This document shows, piece after piece, positions 9,347 through 16,955 of a stretch of DNA of 64,000 nucleotides; the first letter of the stretch is position 1; every line of letters begins with the position of its first letter. The stretch spans positions 1-64,000 of the forward strand of contig JBGAVG010000003.1 of assembly GCA_044228245.1 (NCBI GenBank), in the 5' to 3' direction. This stretch comes from Methylotenera_A sp044228245 (GTDB taxonomy: Bacteria; Pseudomonadota; Gammaproteobacteria; Burkholderiales; Methylophilaceae). The notes beneath the pieces were generated by a model. It had not been told where the DNA came from. It saw only the letters and a list, made by a program, of their open reading frames with translations, and did not search any database. A program made the position numbers and the translations under genes.

Positions 9347-9422
9347 TAGGAGCTAGTCGCGAAATATTTCTGTTTTTAGTTTCGGCATAACCTAAAGGTT
9401 AGCCTACACTGAAAACAGGTTG

Positions 9423-9845
9423 CTATTTGGCAACCTGTTTTTCTCGCATCTCATCCAGTGTTTTGCAATCAATGCATAATGTAGCTGTTGGGCGTGCTTC
9501 CAGGCGTTTTAAGCCAATTTCCACCCCGCAGCCTTCGCAGTAACCGTATTCATTTTCATCAATACTGCGCAGCGTATCATCGATTTTCTTAATGAGCTTG
9601 CGCTCGCGGTCGCGGTTACGCAGCTCCAGCGCCATGTCAGATTCCTGGCTGGCGCGGTCATTGGGGTCGGCAAACATGGTCACCTCGTCCTGCATGGTAT
9701 GCACCGTGCGGTCAATATCGTGGCTTAACTCAGATTTCCAGTCATTGAGAATGGTGCGAAAATGCTTGAGTTGATTTTTGTTCATGTATTCCTCATCAGG
9801 TTTTGCCTGATAAGGCGTAAATGTTTTGTTGAGGGTTTCTGCCAT
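9423..9845 (-). CDS. dksA: RNA polymerase-binding transcription factor DksA
   Basis: DksA binds the secondary channel of RNA polymerase and, with ppGpp, controls rRNA and amino acid promoters. The 140-residue protein has a coiled coil (about 30-105, with the tip region around FADPNDRASQESD holding the acidic tip residues) and a C4 zinc finger, CEGC-x17-CIDC, at about 108-132. Length and motifs match proteobacterial DksA. It is monocistronic, convergent with pnp. The start ATG 9845 is conventional, although an internal MNKNQ (residue 21) is a common start in relatives. Confidence 0.95.
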   Translation of the reverse strand: MAETLNKTFTPYQAKPDEEYMNKNQLKHFRTILNDWKSELSHDIDRTVHTMQDEVTMFADPNDRASQESDMALELRNRDRERKLIKKIDDTLRSIDENEYGYCEGCGVEIGLKRLEARPTATLCIDCKTLDEMREKQVAK

Positions 9846-9945
9846 GTTGTTTCCAGCCAGCTACATAAAAAAGTAAATTAAAAGGTTATTAATTTTTAAC
9901 CGCGCGAGTGTACACCTATTGCAAAAGTTATGCAAAATCTAATTT

Positions 9946-10806
9946 TTACTTATTTTTCTCGTTTAATTCAAGTGCCAACAAGGTATTTTCCATCAGCGTC
10001 GCAACGGTCATCGGCCCAACGCCGCCAGGTACGGGGGTGATGTAGCCGGCACGCGCTTTTGCGGCATTAAAATCGACGTCACCGCAAATGCTGCCATCCG
10101 CAAGACGATTAATGCCAATATCGACCACAATCGCCCCGGCTTTAATCCAGTCGCCCTGAATCAGGCCCGGTTTGCCTGCAGCCGCCACGATTAAATCGGC
10201 ATGTCTGACTTTGTTAGCCAAATCTTTGGTATGGCGATGACAGCTGGTAATGGTACAGCCTGCCAATAGCAGTTCCAGTGCCATCGGGCGGCCAACGTGG
10301 TTGGATACGCCGACAATCACAGCGTCTAGGCCCATCAACTCAATGTTCGCAGCCTTAAGCATCTTTATCACACCAAATGGGGTGCAGGAGCGCAATGTAG
10401 GCTGGCGGACGGCCAGGCGGCCGATATTGTAGGGATGAAATCCATCTACATCTTTATCGACACTGATGCGCTCAATGATATGTTCGTCTTTGATCTGGGG
10501 TGGTAAAGGCGATTGCACCAGAATGCCATCCACTGTCGGATCGCTATTCAGGCTATCGATTAAAGCAAGCAGCTCCGCCTCGCTAGTGCTGGCTGGCAAG
10601 TCGTGCGCAATCGAGCGAATGCCCACTTTATCGCACGCCAGGCGCTTGTTGCGTACATAAATGGCAGATGCTGGATCGGCGCCTACCAAAATCACGGCGA
10701 GGCAAGGTGCGCGTTTGCCGGCATTAACACGGGCTTGAATTTTAGCTTTGATATTACTCAGTAAGTCTTCTGCAATGGCCTTGCCATTGATAATTTGTGC
10801 TGTCAT
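9946..10806 (-). CDS. folD: bifunctional methylenetetrahydrofolate dehydrogenase/cyclohydrolase FolD
   Basis: FolD interconverts 5,10-methylene-, methenyl- and 10-formyl-tetrahydrofolate with NADP, feeding purine and formyl-Met synthesis; in methylotrophs it also takes part in C1 metabolism. The 286 residues include YVRNKRLACDKVGI with the catalytic Lys, DGILVQSPLPPQI, and the nucleotide-binding GVSNHVGRPMALELL, where family members usually have GRSxxVGxP. The C-terminal PVPGGVGPMTVATLMENT signature is intact. It stands alone between dksA and the tRNA cluster. Confidence 0.97.
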   Translation of the reverse strand: MTAQIINGKAIAEDLLSNIKAKIQARVNAGKRAPCLAVILVGADPASAIYVRNKRLACDKVGIRSIAHDLPASTSEAELLALIDSLNSDPTVDGILVQSPLPPQIKDEHIIERISVDKDVDGFHPYNIGRLAVRQPTLRSCTPFGVIKMLKAANIELMGLDAVIVGVSNHVGRPMALELLLAGCTITSCHRHTKDLANKVRHADLIVAAAGKPGLIQGDWIKAGAIVVDIGINRLADGSICGDVDFNAAKARAGYITPVPGGVGPMTVATLMENTLLALELNEKNK

Positions 10807-10899
10807 GCGGCTTAATTCAATTAATTATTAAAAATAAAGTGGCATTTTAACATATTGGAATTGACCAAACGCCTTGTTTGCGCTATATTTCTGCCTCTT

Positions 10900-10976
10900 C
10901 GGCGTGTAGCGTAGCCTGGTAGCGCGCCTGCTTTGGGAGCAGGATGTCGGGAGTTCGAATCTCTCCACGCCGACCA
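10900..10976 (+). tRNA. tRNA-Pro (anticodon TGG)
   Basis: A 77-nt cloverleaf: acceptor CGGCGTG (10900-10906) pairs with CACGCCG (10966-10972), followed by A and an encoded CCA. The anticodon loop CTTTGGGAG gives TGG, reading CCN proline codons. First of three tandem tRNA genes. Confidence 0.96.
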
Positions 10977-11017
10977 GTTTTTTTGGTCTTGCCTTTAGTC
11001 GTAGCATGTAACTCAAT

Positions 11018-11094
11018 CTGCCCGTAGCTCAACCGGATAGAGCACCAGCCTTCTAAGCTGGGGGTTACAGGTTCGATTCCTGTCGGGCAGGCCA
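11018..11094 (+). tRNA. tRNA-Arg (anticodon TCT)
   Basis: A 77-nt cloverleaf: acceptor CTGCCCG (11018-11024) pairs with CGGGCAG (11084-11090), followed by GCCA. The anticodon loop CCTTCTAAG gives TCT, reading AGA/AGG arginine codons. Confidence 0.96.
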
Positions 11095-11112
11095 AGCACT
11101 TTTGGTTTCTAT

Positions 11113-11189
11113 GGTGGCTGTAGCTCAGCTGGTAGAGCCCTGGATTGTGATTCCAGTTGTCGTGGGTTCGAGCCCCATCAGCCACCCCA
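11113..11189 (+). tRNA. tRNA-His (anticodon GTG), integration site
   Basis: The cloverleaf has acceptor GTGGCTG (11114-11120) paired with CAGCCAC (11179-11185), plus the extra 5' G at 11113 typical of tRNA-His opposite C at 11186, and encoded CCA. The anticodon loop ATTGTGATT gives GTG. Its last 45 bases are repeated exactly at 17854-17898, marking it as the target of an integrated element. The gene itself remains whole. Confidence 0.96.
11145..11189 (+). repeat. attL, 45-bp direct repeat inside tRNA-His
   Basis: The bases from the anticodon loop to the encoded CCA are identical to 17854-17898. The match stops on both sides exactly (A/G before it, T/A after it). This is the standard footprint of tyrosine-recombinase integration into a tRNA 3' end, which restores the tRNA. 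Confidence 0.93.
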
Positions 11190-11522
11190 TTAAATTCAAT
11201 AAGTTAGTTAAATCTTTAATTTTCCGTTCTAGTGTTTATTAGACAATTGTCTAATATTTCTAATTGCCTATAGTTAAATCTTATTGGTTTAATAATCTAG
11301 TAACTAGCTAGTTACTAGATAAGTCATGTAAGTAACTTATAAAAAGTTGTAGTTGCAAATAAGTAGTTAGAAGTAACTTATAGAGATTTATAGTAACTAA
11401 TAAGTGATGATAAGTAACATATAGATATACATAGTTTACTTTTAAATTTTAAAGTAAACTATAAAGTCTTATAATTTACTTTAACTATGAAAAATAACTT
11501 CTAAGAAAAGAATTAGCAGGAG
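11190..11522. promoter_or_regulatory. AT-rich left arm with palindromes and GTAACT repeats
   Basis: This gene-free arm next to attL is strongly patterned. It holds a perfect 20-bp palindrome with half-site TATTAGACAA (11237-11256) and a perfect 26-bp palindrome with half-site ATCTAGTAACTAG (11295-11320). Recurring AGTAACTTATA-like words follow near 11330, 11371, 11391 and 11411. Arms AGTTTACTTT/AAAGTAAACT sit at 11433-11460. The layout suggests integrase arm-type sites, directionality-factor sites or an origin. No promoter could be assigned with confidence. Confidence 0.65.
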
Positions 11523-12653
11523 TTAATTAAATAATTCTAGGTAATCCTTAAATAGAAATAAGCGATTACGTTTGTAGCCAGTAACCTCAGTCAGAATACC
11601 TAAATTAACTAAATCAGACATTAATTGATTAGCCGATTTTTTTGATACTCCTAATATGGTCATTATTTGATTTACATTAATTACGGGTTTTTTGTATAAA
11701 TGATTGCAAATATTTTTTGCATTTTCAGCTTTGCGGCCTAGCGTAACTATTTGGGAATCTATACGTTTCGTTAATTCTAATATTTTAGTGAACGTTTCTT
11801 TACCGTTATCTGCAGTTTCAATAATTGCTGATAGAAAAAATTTTATCCAGTGGAGTAGGTCGTTTGATGATCTTACAACCGTTAGAGCATCATAGTATGC
11901 GCCGCGGTGCCTCTCTAAGTAATCTGATAAGTACAGAGAGGGTTTTCTGAGAAGTCCATGACTGATTAAATATAAGGGAATTAGAAGGCGGCCAATGCGT
12001 CCATTACCATCTGAAAATGGGTGAATTGTTTCAAATTGATAGTGGCTGATAGCGACTCTAATTAGATGTGGAACTTCTATTTCTTGATTGTGCCAAAACA
12101 GCTCTAAATCAGATAATAAGTCCTGAACCTCAGATTGATGTGGTGGAATAAAAAAGGCATTCCCTAGGTTAGAACCACCAATCCAATTTTGAGTCGTGCG
12201 AACTTCACCGGGATGTTTATGCTCCCCCCTAGCGCCTTGCATTAGTTGTGCGTGAGTATCTTTTAAAAGACGGAGTGATAAAGGTAGTTTTTCTAATTCT
12301 TTAATCGCAGTATTCATTGCTTTCACATAGTTTTGTACTTCTACCCAGTCATCCCTTTTTTCAGGGTCAATTTGGTCAAAATCCAAAACGGCTTCACCAA
12401 TTTGAGTTTGAGTACCTTCAATAGCACTGGAGGTTTTAGCTTCCTTGGTGATATGCATTTGAATAAAAATGTCTACATTGGGAACAATGATTGAGAAAGC
12501 ATCAAGTTCAGATAGAGATCTAGAGGCGCTTTCTAAAAGAGTATTTACTTTTGGATCATCCCAAGTCCAGCTGTGATTAATTGTATTTGGGGAGAAGCTT
12601 TTGTATTGATATTGCTGTTTGTATACCCCTGAAACAAATTCTTCAACTTTCAT
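11523..12653 (-). CDS. Fic family protein, probable protein adenylyltransferase
   Basis: Fic enzymes usually transfer AMP from ATP to hydroxyl side chains of target proteins. The 376-residue protein has the complete active-site motif HPFSDGNGRIGR at 211-222 and an N-terminal inhibitory-helix motif SSAIEG (75-80), the class II arrangement in which the Glu blocks ATP binding. A Fic N-terminal domain precedes it, and a winged-helix-like C-terminus (about 310-376) follows. It is the last gene before attL, downstream of the integrase and separated by 81 bp. It may be a toxin-like or regulatory cargo gene; the target is unknown. Confidence 0.88.
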   Translation of the reverse strand: MKVEEFVSGVYKQQYQYKSFSPNTINHSWTWDDPKVNTLLESASRSLSELDAFSIIVPNVDIFIQMHITKEAKTSSAIEGTQTQIGEAVLDFDQIDPEKRDDWVEVQNYVKAMNTAIKELEKLPLSLRLLKDTHAQLMQGARGEHKHPGEVRTTQNWIGGSNLGNAFFIPPHQSEVQDLLSDLELFWHNQEIEVPHLIRVAISHYQFETIHPFSDGNGRIGRLLIPLYLISHGLLRKPSLYLSDYLERHRGAYYDALTVVRSSNDLLHWIKFFLSAIIETADNGKETFTKILELTKRIDSQIVTLGRKAENAKNICNHLYKKPVINVNQIMTILGVSKKSANQLMSDLVNLGILTEVTGYKRNRLFLFKDYLELFN

Positions 12654-12734
12654 ATGTACCCACTATACCCTTTAGACTTACACATCCCTATGATAATACA
12701 ATTGCACACAAAATATAGCTAACGCTAAAGTTGA

Positions 12735-13736
12735 CTATAGAAGCGGCTTAACAAGTTTAAATTCTCTTTGCTTAATATAATGTTCTGTCATTGCTGATGT
12801 TGCATGTCCAGCTAAAGACTGTGCGTCCATACCCATTCTTTTTGCATCTGTTAATGCTTTAGCTCTTATATCATGAAAGGTGAAGCGTTGACCGCCTTGA
12901 GCCGCCCATTTGAGTTGTACTCGATTCCACATAGCTTTGAACCCAGTATCTGAGTAAGGTTGCCCTTGTCGAGTGCAAAACAAATACAGACCACTTATTG
13001 GGCGCTTTATACTTTTAGCTCGACTAACTACTTCATGTAGGCCATTAGTCCACTCATAAAGTTGTTTTGAGCCTGTTTTAGATTGTTTTATCCATATACC
13101 TTCTTCTGTAATCTGTTCTAGTCTTAGATTGAGTATGTCGCCTTTTCTCAATGCTGTTATATATGCGAAGTCCATCACAATTGCGATTAAGTCGCTTGCC
13201 AGTTTTTTGACTGATTCAAACTCCTGATCAGTGATATATCTATCTCGACCTTTCTCGGGATGCTTTGCAACACCTAAGCATGGATTTCTGTCTAGCTGAC
13301 CCCAGCGCATGGCGTAGCTCAAAATATGAGATAGTAGGGATATTTCTCTATTTGCTCTAATGGGTGCCTTTACTCCACGCACATCAAGATATTTAGCAAT
13401 GTGCATAGGCCTAACTTCAAGCACTAACATTTTTCCAAATACATCTTTAAGGTTTTTGGCTTCCATTAAGTTGCCTGCATAAGTCGCTTTAGCTTTCTTT
13501 GGTGCAACTTCAATCATGTACTTATCAATTAAGGCGGCTATTGATCCAATGAGTGGTTTTTCTGATCCAGATTCTCTTGGTGTTTCACCTTCAATCCCTG
13601 CCCATTTAGCGAAAGCAATGGCCTTATCATCTGAAAGCCTAATCCATTTATATTCTCTAGTAACATAGTAATAAGCACCATGTTTAAGATACATTCTCGG
13701 TGGTAGGTTAAAGTTATTTTTACGATGACGACCCAT
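12735..13736 (-). CDS. tyrosine-type site-specific integrase
   Basis: It catalyses integration and probably excision of the element at tRNA-His. The 333 residues show an N-terminal region of phage-integrase type, a core-binding domain (about 60-160) and the catalytic domain with Arg197 (ITALRKGDIL), His288 and Arg291 (FHDIRAK), His311 (LAGHATS) and nucleophile Tyr320 (EHYIKQ). All expected catalytic residues are present, so it looks active. It follows the DUF4224 gene by 11 bp and is probably co-transcribed with rep. Confidence 0.95.
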   Translation of the reverse strand: MGRHRKNNFNLPPRMYLKHGAYYYVTREYKWIRLSDDKAIAFAKWAGIEGETPRESGSEKPLIGSIAALIDKYMIEVAPKKAKATYAGNLMEAKNLKDVFGKMLVLEVRPMHIAKYLDVRGVKAPIRANREISLLSHILSYAMRWGQLDRNPCLGVAKHPEKGRDRYITDQEFESVKKLASDLIAIVMDFAYITALRKGDILNLRLEQITEEGIWIKQSKTGSKQLYEWTNGLHEVVSRAKSIKRPISGLYLFCTRQGQPYSDTGFKAMWNRVQLKWAAQGGQRFTFHDIRAKALTDAKRMGMDAQSLAGHATSAMTEHYIKQREFKLVKPLL

Positions 13737-13747
13737 TTATTAGCTCT

Positions 13748-13972
13748 CTATCTAATAGCGTCAAAATTTGGTTCGTTAATGTTGCTGGATTGATTAGAGC
13801 TACTAAGTCGATTAATAACTAGAGAGCGCAATACCTTTGGTTTGCCAGCAGCGCTTATTTCAAAAGGATATGATTGTTTTTTTAGCCAATCAATTTGAGC
13901 TTTAGCTACTTTTCGATCAGTAAGGCTAATTAATTCATCAGATGATAGAAATAAAACACTTAAAAGACTCAT
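13748..13972 (-). CDS. DUF4224 domain protein, possible excision/directionality factor
   Basis: A 74-residue protein with the DUF4224 pattern: LSSDELISLTDRKVAKAQIDWLKKQ followed (after a break) by PFEISAAGKPKVLRS. Members are found beside integrases of phages and islands and are small DNA-binding-like proteins. A role as excisionase or Rep/Int regulator fits the position between rep (2 bp upstream) and int (11 bp downstream), but this is inference. Confidence 0.75.
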   Translation of the reverse strand: MSLLSVLFLSSDELISLTDRKVAKAQIDWLKKQSYPFEISAAGKPKVLRSLVINRLSSSNQSSNINEPNFDAIR

Positions 13973-13974
13973 TT

Positions 13975-15120
13975 TTACCAGCCCTCATTAGCGGCAATAA
14001 CAGGTATATCAAGTCTTTTTGGAAAGCCATTTCGTATAAGTTTTTGAACTACTTTTTCTGGAGAACCTTCTACTTCAAGCATGACATTAATTAATTTCCC
14101 ATAACCCTTGGATGCGCACTCGGTAAGAAACTCGTAACCAATTTGAGTGGTTTTTTGAATGGTATTGATTCTTTTCATTTTGCTATTTATCCATTCAGTA
14201 GCATTTGGATATGAGCCAGCAACATAATTACCGGGATAAAATAAAACATCCCAAGGTATAAAACGATCAACATTATGAAGTTCTAATTCCCACCTAACCC
14301 ATGGATGAAACTTGGCGCCAAGTTGCATACCCTTTTCGTAGATTCGCATCATTTTTCCATTTTGACGTTTACCGACATAAAATGAACGGCCAGTGCCATC
14401 TGGCATTATCCAATTTCCTATTTGCCTGCAAGAAGGCATTTTCCCGCCAGCATTAAACATACCTTCTTTGTACAAGCTCACAGCAAGATCGACGTTGTAT
14501 GTACCTTCAAAGTCATCCACAGCCCCATCCCAGCGTGTAATTTTTGCTTTAAATTTTTTACTTAAGAGATAAGATAAGTTGACCCAGCTTTGAATCATAT
14601 GACAGCCTTCTGATGAAATAGATAAAAAAGCTGTATTGTTTTGCCCACCATAAGCAAAAAATGTTTTGGATTCGCCAAGTTGGATAGATTCTTTCCATCC
14701 ATGTAGTCCTTTATGACAATTACGGGTTGGGGAAAAACTGGATCCTAGGCAATCGACGATATCAAAAATTACTGAATCGAGATCATATTCATTAAACGGA
14801 AAAGTACAATTCAAAAAGTCTGTAATTGCAGCAAATGGTTCACCATCAGCTTTCGGTACAGGGGTAGAAATTAAAACAGGCTTACCATTAACAGCAAAAA
14901 ACTCGTATCTTTCACCACTATTATCACCAGTTAGGTTATCTAAACTTTCCCCCCGTATTACCAGACGGGGGTCTTCTGAAGTTTGTTGCATCGTGGCATC
15001 TTGAGAGGCCGTCGTTCCACCTTCGTTCGAAGGCGCGGGCGCGCCACAGGCGCGCTCCTGAACCTTCGAGCCGAAGGCGGTTTCATTAAAACCAACAGAT
15101 TTTGAGTTAAGTTTATCCAT
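13975..15120 (-). CDS. replication initiation protein (Rep_trans/RstA-like)
   Basis: The 381-residue protein resembles the replication initiation factor family that includes filamentous phage RstA and Rep proteins of small integrative elements. Visible family features are AKITRWDGAVDDFEGTYNV (about 195-215), SFYVGKRQNGKMMRIYEKG (about 245-265), and VRWELELHN (about 275-285), with Arg/Glu/Tyr residues expected for a nicking enzyme. The first 65 residues are low-complexity and GC-rich, unlike the rest. The start codon has no near ribosome site; a tiny overlapping ORF and hairpin lie just upstream. It probably starts rolling-circle copying of the excised element. Confidence 0.75.
   Translation of the reverse strand: MDKLNSKSVGFNETAFGSKVQERACGAPAPSNEGGTTASQDATMQQTSEDPRLVIRGESLDNLTGDNSGERYEFFAVNGKPVLISTPVPKADGEPFAAITDFLNCTFPFNEYDLDSVIFDIVDCLGSSFSPTRNCHKGLHGWKESIQLGESKTFFAYGGQNNTAFLSISSEGCHMIQSWVNLSYLLSKKFKAKITRWDGAVDDFEGTYNVDLAVSLYKEGMFNAGGKMPSCRQIGNWIMPDGTGRSFYVGKRQNGKMMRIYEKGMQLGAKFHPWVRWELELHNVDRFIPWDVLFYPGNYVAGSYPNATEWINSKMKRINTIQKTTQIGYEFLTECASKGYGKLINVMLEVEGSPEKVVQKLIRNGFPKRLDIPVIAANEGW
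15020..15077. repeat. GC-rich hairpin cluster inside the 5' part of rep
   Basis: Two hairpins, CCTTCG-TT-CGAAGG (15020-15033) and CCTTCG-AGC-CGAAGG (15063-15077), flank a GC-only core with GGCGCGCC (15039-15046) and further GCGCGC words. It lies in an otherwise AT-rich element and encodes a low-complexity part of Rep. It may be a replication nick region or an inserted palindromic repeat; this is inference. Confidence 0.6.
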
Positions 15121-15136
15121 AAAAGGGAAATTTCAT
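15113..15136 (-). CDS. possible 7-residue leader peptide overlapping the rep start
   Basis: On the minus strand an ATG (15134-15136) opens a seven-codon frame, MKFPFYG, whose TAA (15113-15115) overlaps codons 2-3 of rep. A GGGA element precedes its ATG, while rep itself lacks a ribosome site. The ATG sits in the loop of a hairpin with arms GGGAAAT and ATTTCCC (15125-15143). The layout resembles leader-peptide coupling of plasmid repA genes. It is very short and unproven. Confidence 0.35.
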   Translation of the reverse strand: MKFPFYG

Positions 15137-15197
15137 ATTTCCCTAGCAGAATAAAGCTATATTAAGGAGCTGTCAAGTGCCCTTAAGGATATTTTAT

Positions 15198-15689
15198 TTA
15201 TCCTTCATAATCGACCTTGCGCCGGTCAGGTATTTTGATGTCCCCGCCTGCTACCTTCCAAAAGTTGCCTATTTTTTCAGCCAAGGTAAGGCCGTATGAG
15301 CGGTAACTGCTTGGACCTTTTTCTGGAAAAACATCACGGATCTTTATCCCGAGAATATCTTCATATTTGCGAATAGTTTTTTTACTATGAATAAGATAAA
15401 GCACTTTCCAGCCAAAATGATGCCCCATTGCTAGCATGCCTAAGGCTGATTCAAGCTCATCAAGCTGGCCGGTAAACCCAGCGATAGCATCTTCTTGAAC
15501 GTCTAAAAGTTGTTGACGTTGTTCATCTGTAAGTTTGGCAATTACTTCACTTTTTGGCTTACGTTTTGGACGCGCTACAATTACATCAGCGATTAAATCC
15601 ATTGCCTTGTGGGCAAGTGATTTATTTTTCTCTAGAGTTTGGTAAATAACATCTTCTGGCTTTGGCGATGTGGGATTTTTATTGCTCAT
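15198..15689 (-). CDS. hypothetical protein of the integrated element
   Basis: I do not recognise this protein. From ATG 15689 it has 163 residues, is Lys/Arg-rich near residues 30-50 (VIVARPKRKPKSEVIAKL), and ends in a charged tail. There is no signal peptide, membrane segment or clear motif. An AAGGAG ribosome site lies at 15694-15701, just before ATG 15689, so the longer form starting at 15740 is rejected. It is the first gene of the minus-strand set, 78 bp before rep. A DNA-binding or replication-control role is possible from context only. Confidence 0.6.
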   Translation of the reverse strand: MSNKNPTSPKPEDVIYQTLEKNKSLAHKAMDLIADVIVARPKRKPKSEVIAKLTDEQRQQLLDVQEDAIAGFTGQLDELESALGMLAMGHHFGWKVLYLIHSKKTIRKYEDILGIKIRDVFPEKGPSSYRSYGLTLAEKIGNFWKVAGGDIKIPDRRKVDYEG

Positions 15690-15800
15690 AAAATGCTCCT
15701 TAGATATGTGAACAATAAAACATAAAGGGGATTTGAGCAACCCTTAATTGGTGCGCTAATAAAGGTTATTTCTTGCAACCTATATTATTAATAGCGTACG

Positions 15801-16955
15801 ATGAAATATAAGAGAGAAATCAGAGGCATATCAATGTTTTTAAATGATTATAAGTATTCAGATAACGAAGGTTGGGATTATTCTCAAGTATCGTTTGGGA
15901 AAATAAATTTATTTGTTGGCCCTTCCGGAGCAGGGAAATCGCGTCTATTAAATACGATATTCAATATTGCCACATACGTGACTACAAACAAAGAGCCGCG
16001 AACCGGCAATTGGGACATTAAATTTGAAACTGATGATAAGACCTATAGATGGCAATTTAAAGGTGCTAATGAGGCTAATAAGTTTTTTGTAGCATATGAA
16101 ACTTTAACTAAAATTAATAAAGATGGTACTTCCCAATTAATATTTGATAGAAATCCTAAGGCATTTACTTTCGGTGATAAAGAGCTACCAAAATTACCAA
16201 AAGACTCAACAGGATTGTTTCTACTAAAAGATGAAGAACAAGTATTTTCGGCACATAAGGCTTTCAGCCGGATCATAAGAAGGAATTTTTTCGGGGATGA
16301 GTTAATAAAAGCAACCAGTATGGCGAATCTCCCAGAACAATTTATGAGTAAGAAAGAAGGGTGGAAGGATAGATGGGAGGAAATGGCTCCAGATATCCCA
16401 CTAAATATAAGATTGTTTATCCTTGCAGAGAGTTATAAATCAATATTTGATTTAATAGTATCAGAGTTTAGATCGGTGTTTCCGAGCATACTAAATGTTC
16501 AGCTCTCAGATGGATCTAAAATTTACAATCGAATCGACTCTGGAAAAATGCCACTTTTGCTTTTCACGGAAAAGAATGTTGCCGCTCCATATCATTTGCA
16601 TGAAATGTCATCAGGTATGCAAAAAGTGTTTTTAATAATTACAGACGTTCTGTCAATGAGAAAAAATAGTCTCTATTTAATAGATGAATATGAGAATTCA
16701 CTTGGCATTAATGCAATTAACTTTCTACCGAGTTTCCTTGCTGAGCATGGAGAAAATACACAATTCGTAATTACTTCACATCATCCATATTTAATAAATA
16801 ATATACCAGTGACGGATTGGAGCCTTTTTTATAGAGAAGGATCAAGTGTTCATGTTAAAAATGGTAAAGAGCTAAATGAAAAATATGGAGCATCGAAACA
16901 GGAAGCATTCATTAAGCTTATTAACGACCCAGAATATCAAGGTACAAGATTATGA
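15801..16955 (+). CDS. AAA family ATPase of a putative anti-phage pair
   Basis: The 384-residue protein is an SMC/ABC-like AAA ATPase of the type found in OLD, PARIS and AbiL-like systems. Motifs: Walker A GPSGAGKS (40-47), ABC-signature-like MSSGMQK (269-275), Walker B LYLIDEYE (291-298) and H-loop SHHPYLI (326-332). The helical insert between Walker A and the signature is about 220 residues, without a fused nuclease. The last bases overlap the next gene (ATGA), so the pair is co-translated. No ribosome site precedes ATG 15801; ATG 15834 with AGAGG upstream is an alternative start. Phage defence is inferred from architecture and location. Confidence 0.82.
   Translation: MKYKREIRGISMFLNDYKYSDNEGWDYSQVSFGKINLFVGPSGAGKSRLLNTIFNIATYVTTNKEPRTGNWDIKFETDDKTYRWQFKGANEANKFFVAYETLTKINKDGTSQLIFDRNPKAFTFGDKELPKLPKDSTGLFLLKDEEQVFSAHKAFSRIIRRNFFGDELIKATSMANLPEQFMSKKEGWKDRWEEMAPDIPLNIRLFILAESYKSIFDLIVSEFRSVFPSILNVQLSDGSKIYNRIDSGKMPLLLFTEKNVAAPYHLHEMSSGMQKVFLIITDVLSMRKNSLYLIDEYENSLGINAINFLPSFLAEHGENTQFVITSHHPYLINNIPVTDWSLFYREGSSVHVKNGKELNEKYGASKQEAFIKLINDPEYQGTRL

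Noticed and set aside
15185..15205. AAGGATA/TATCCTT hairpin as terminator of the unknown island gene
   Set aside because: It overlaps the stop codon region of the gene and has no following T-run on the minus strand.
15741..15800. Retron or other noncoding RNA partner for the ATPase/TOPRIM pair
   Set aside because: The divergent gap is only about 60-110 bp, no reverse transcriptase gene is present and no strong structure was seen.
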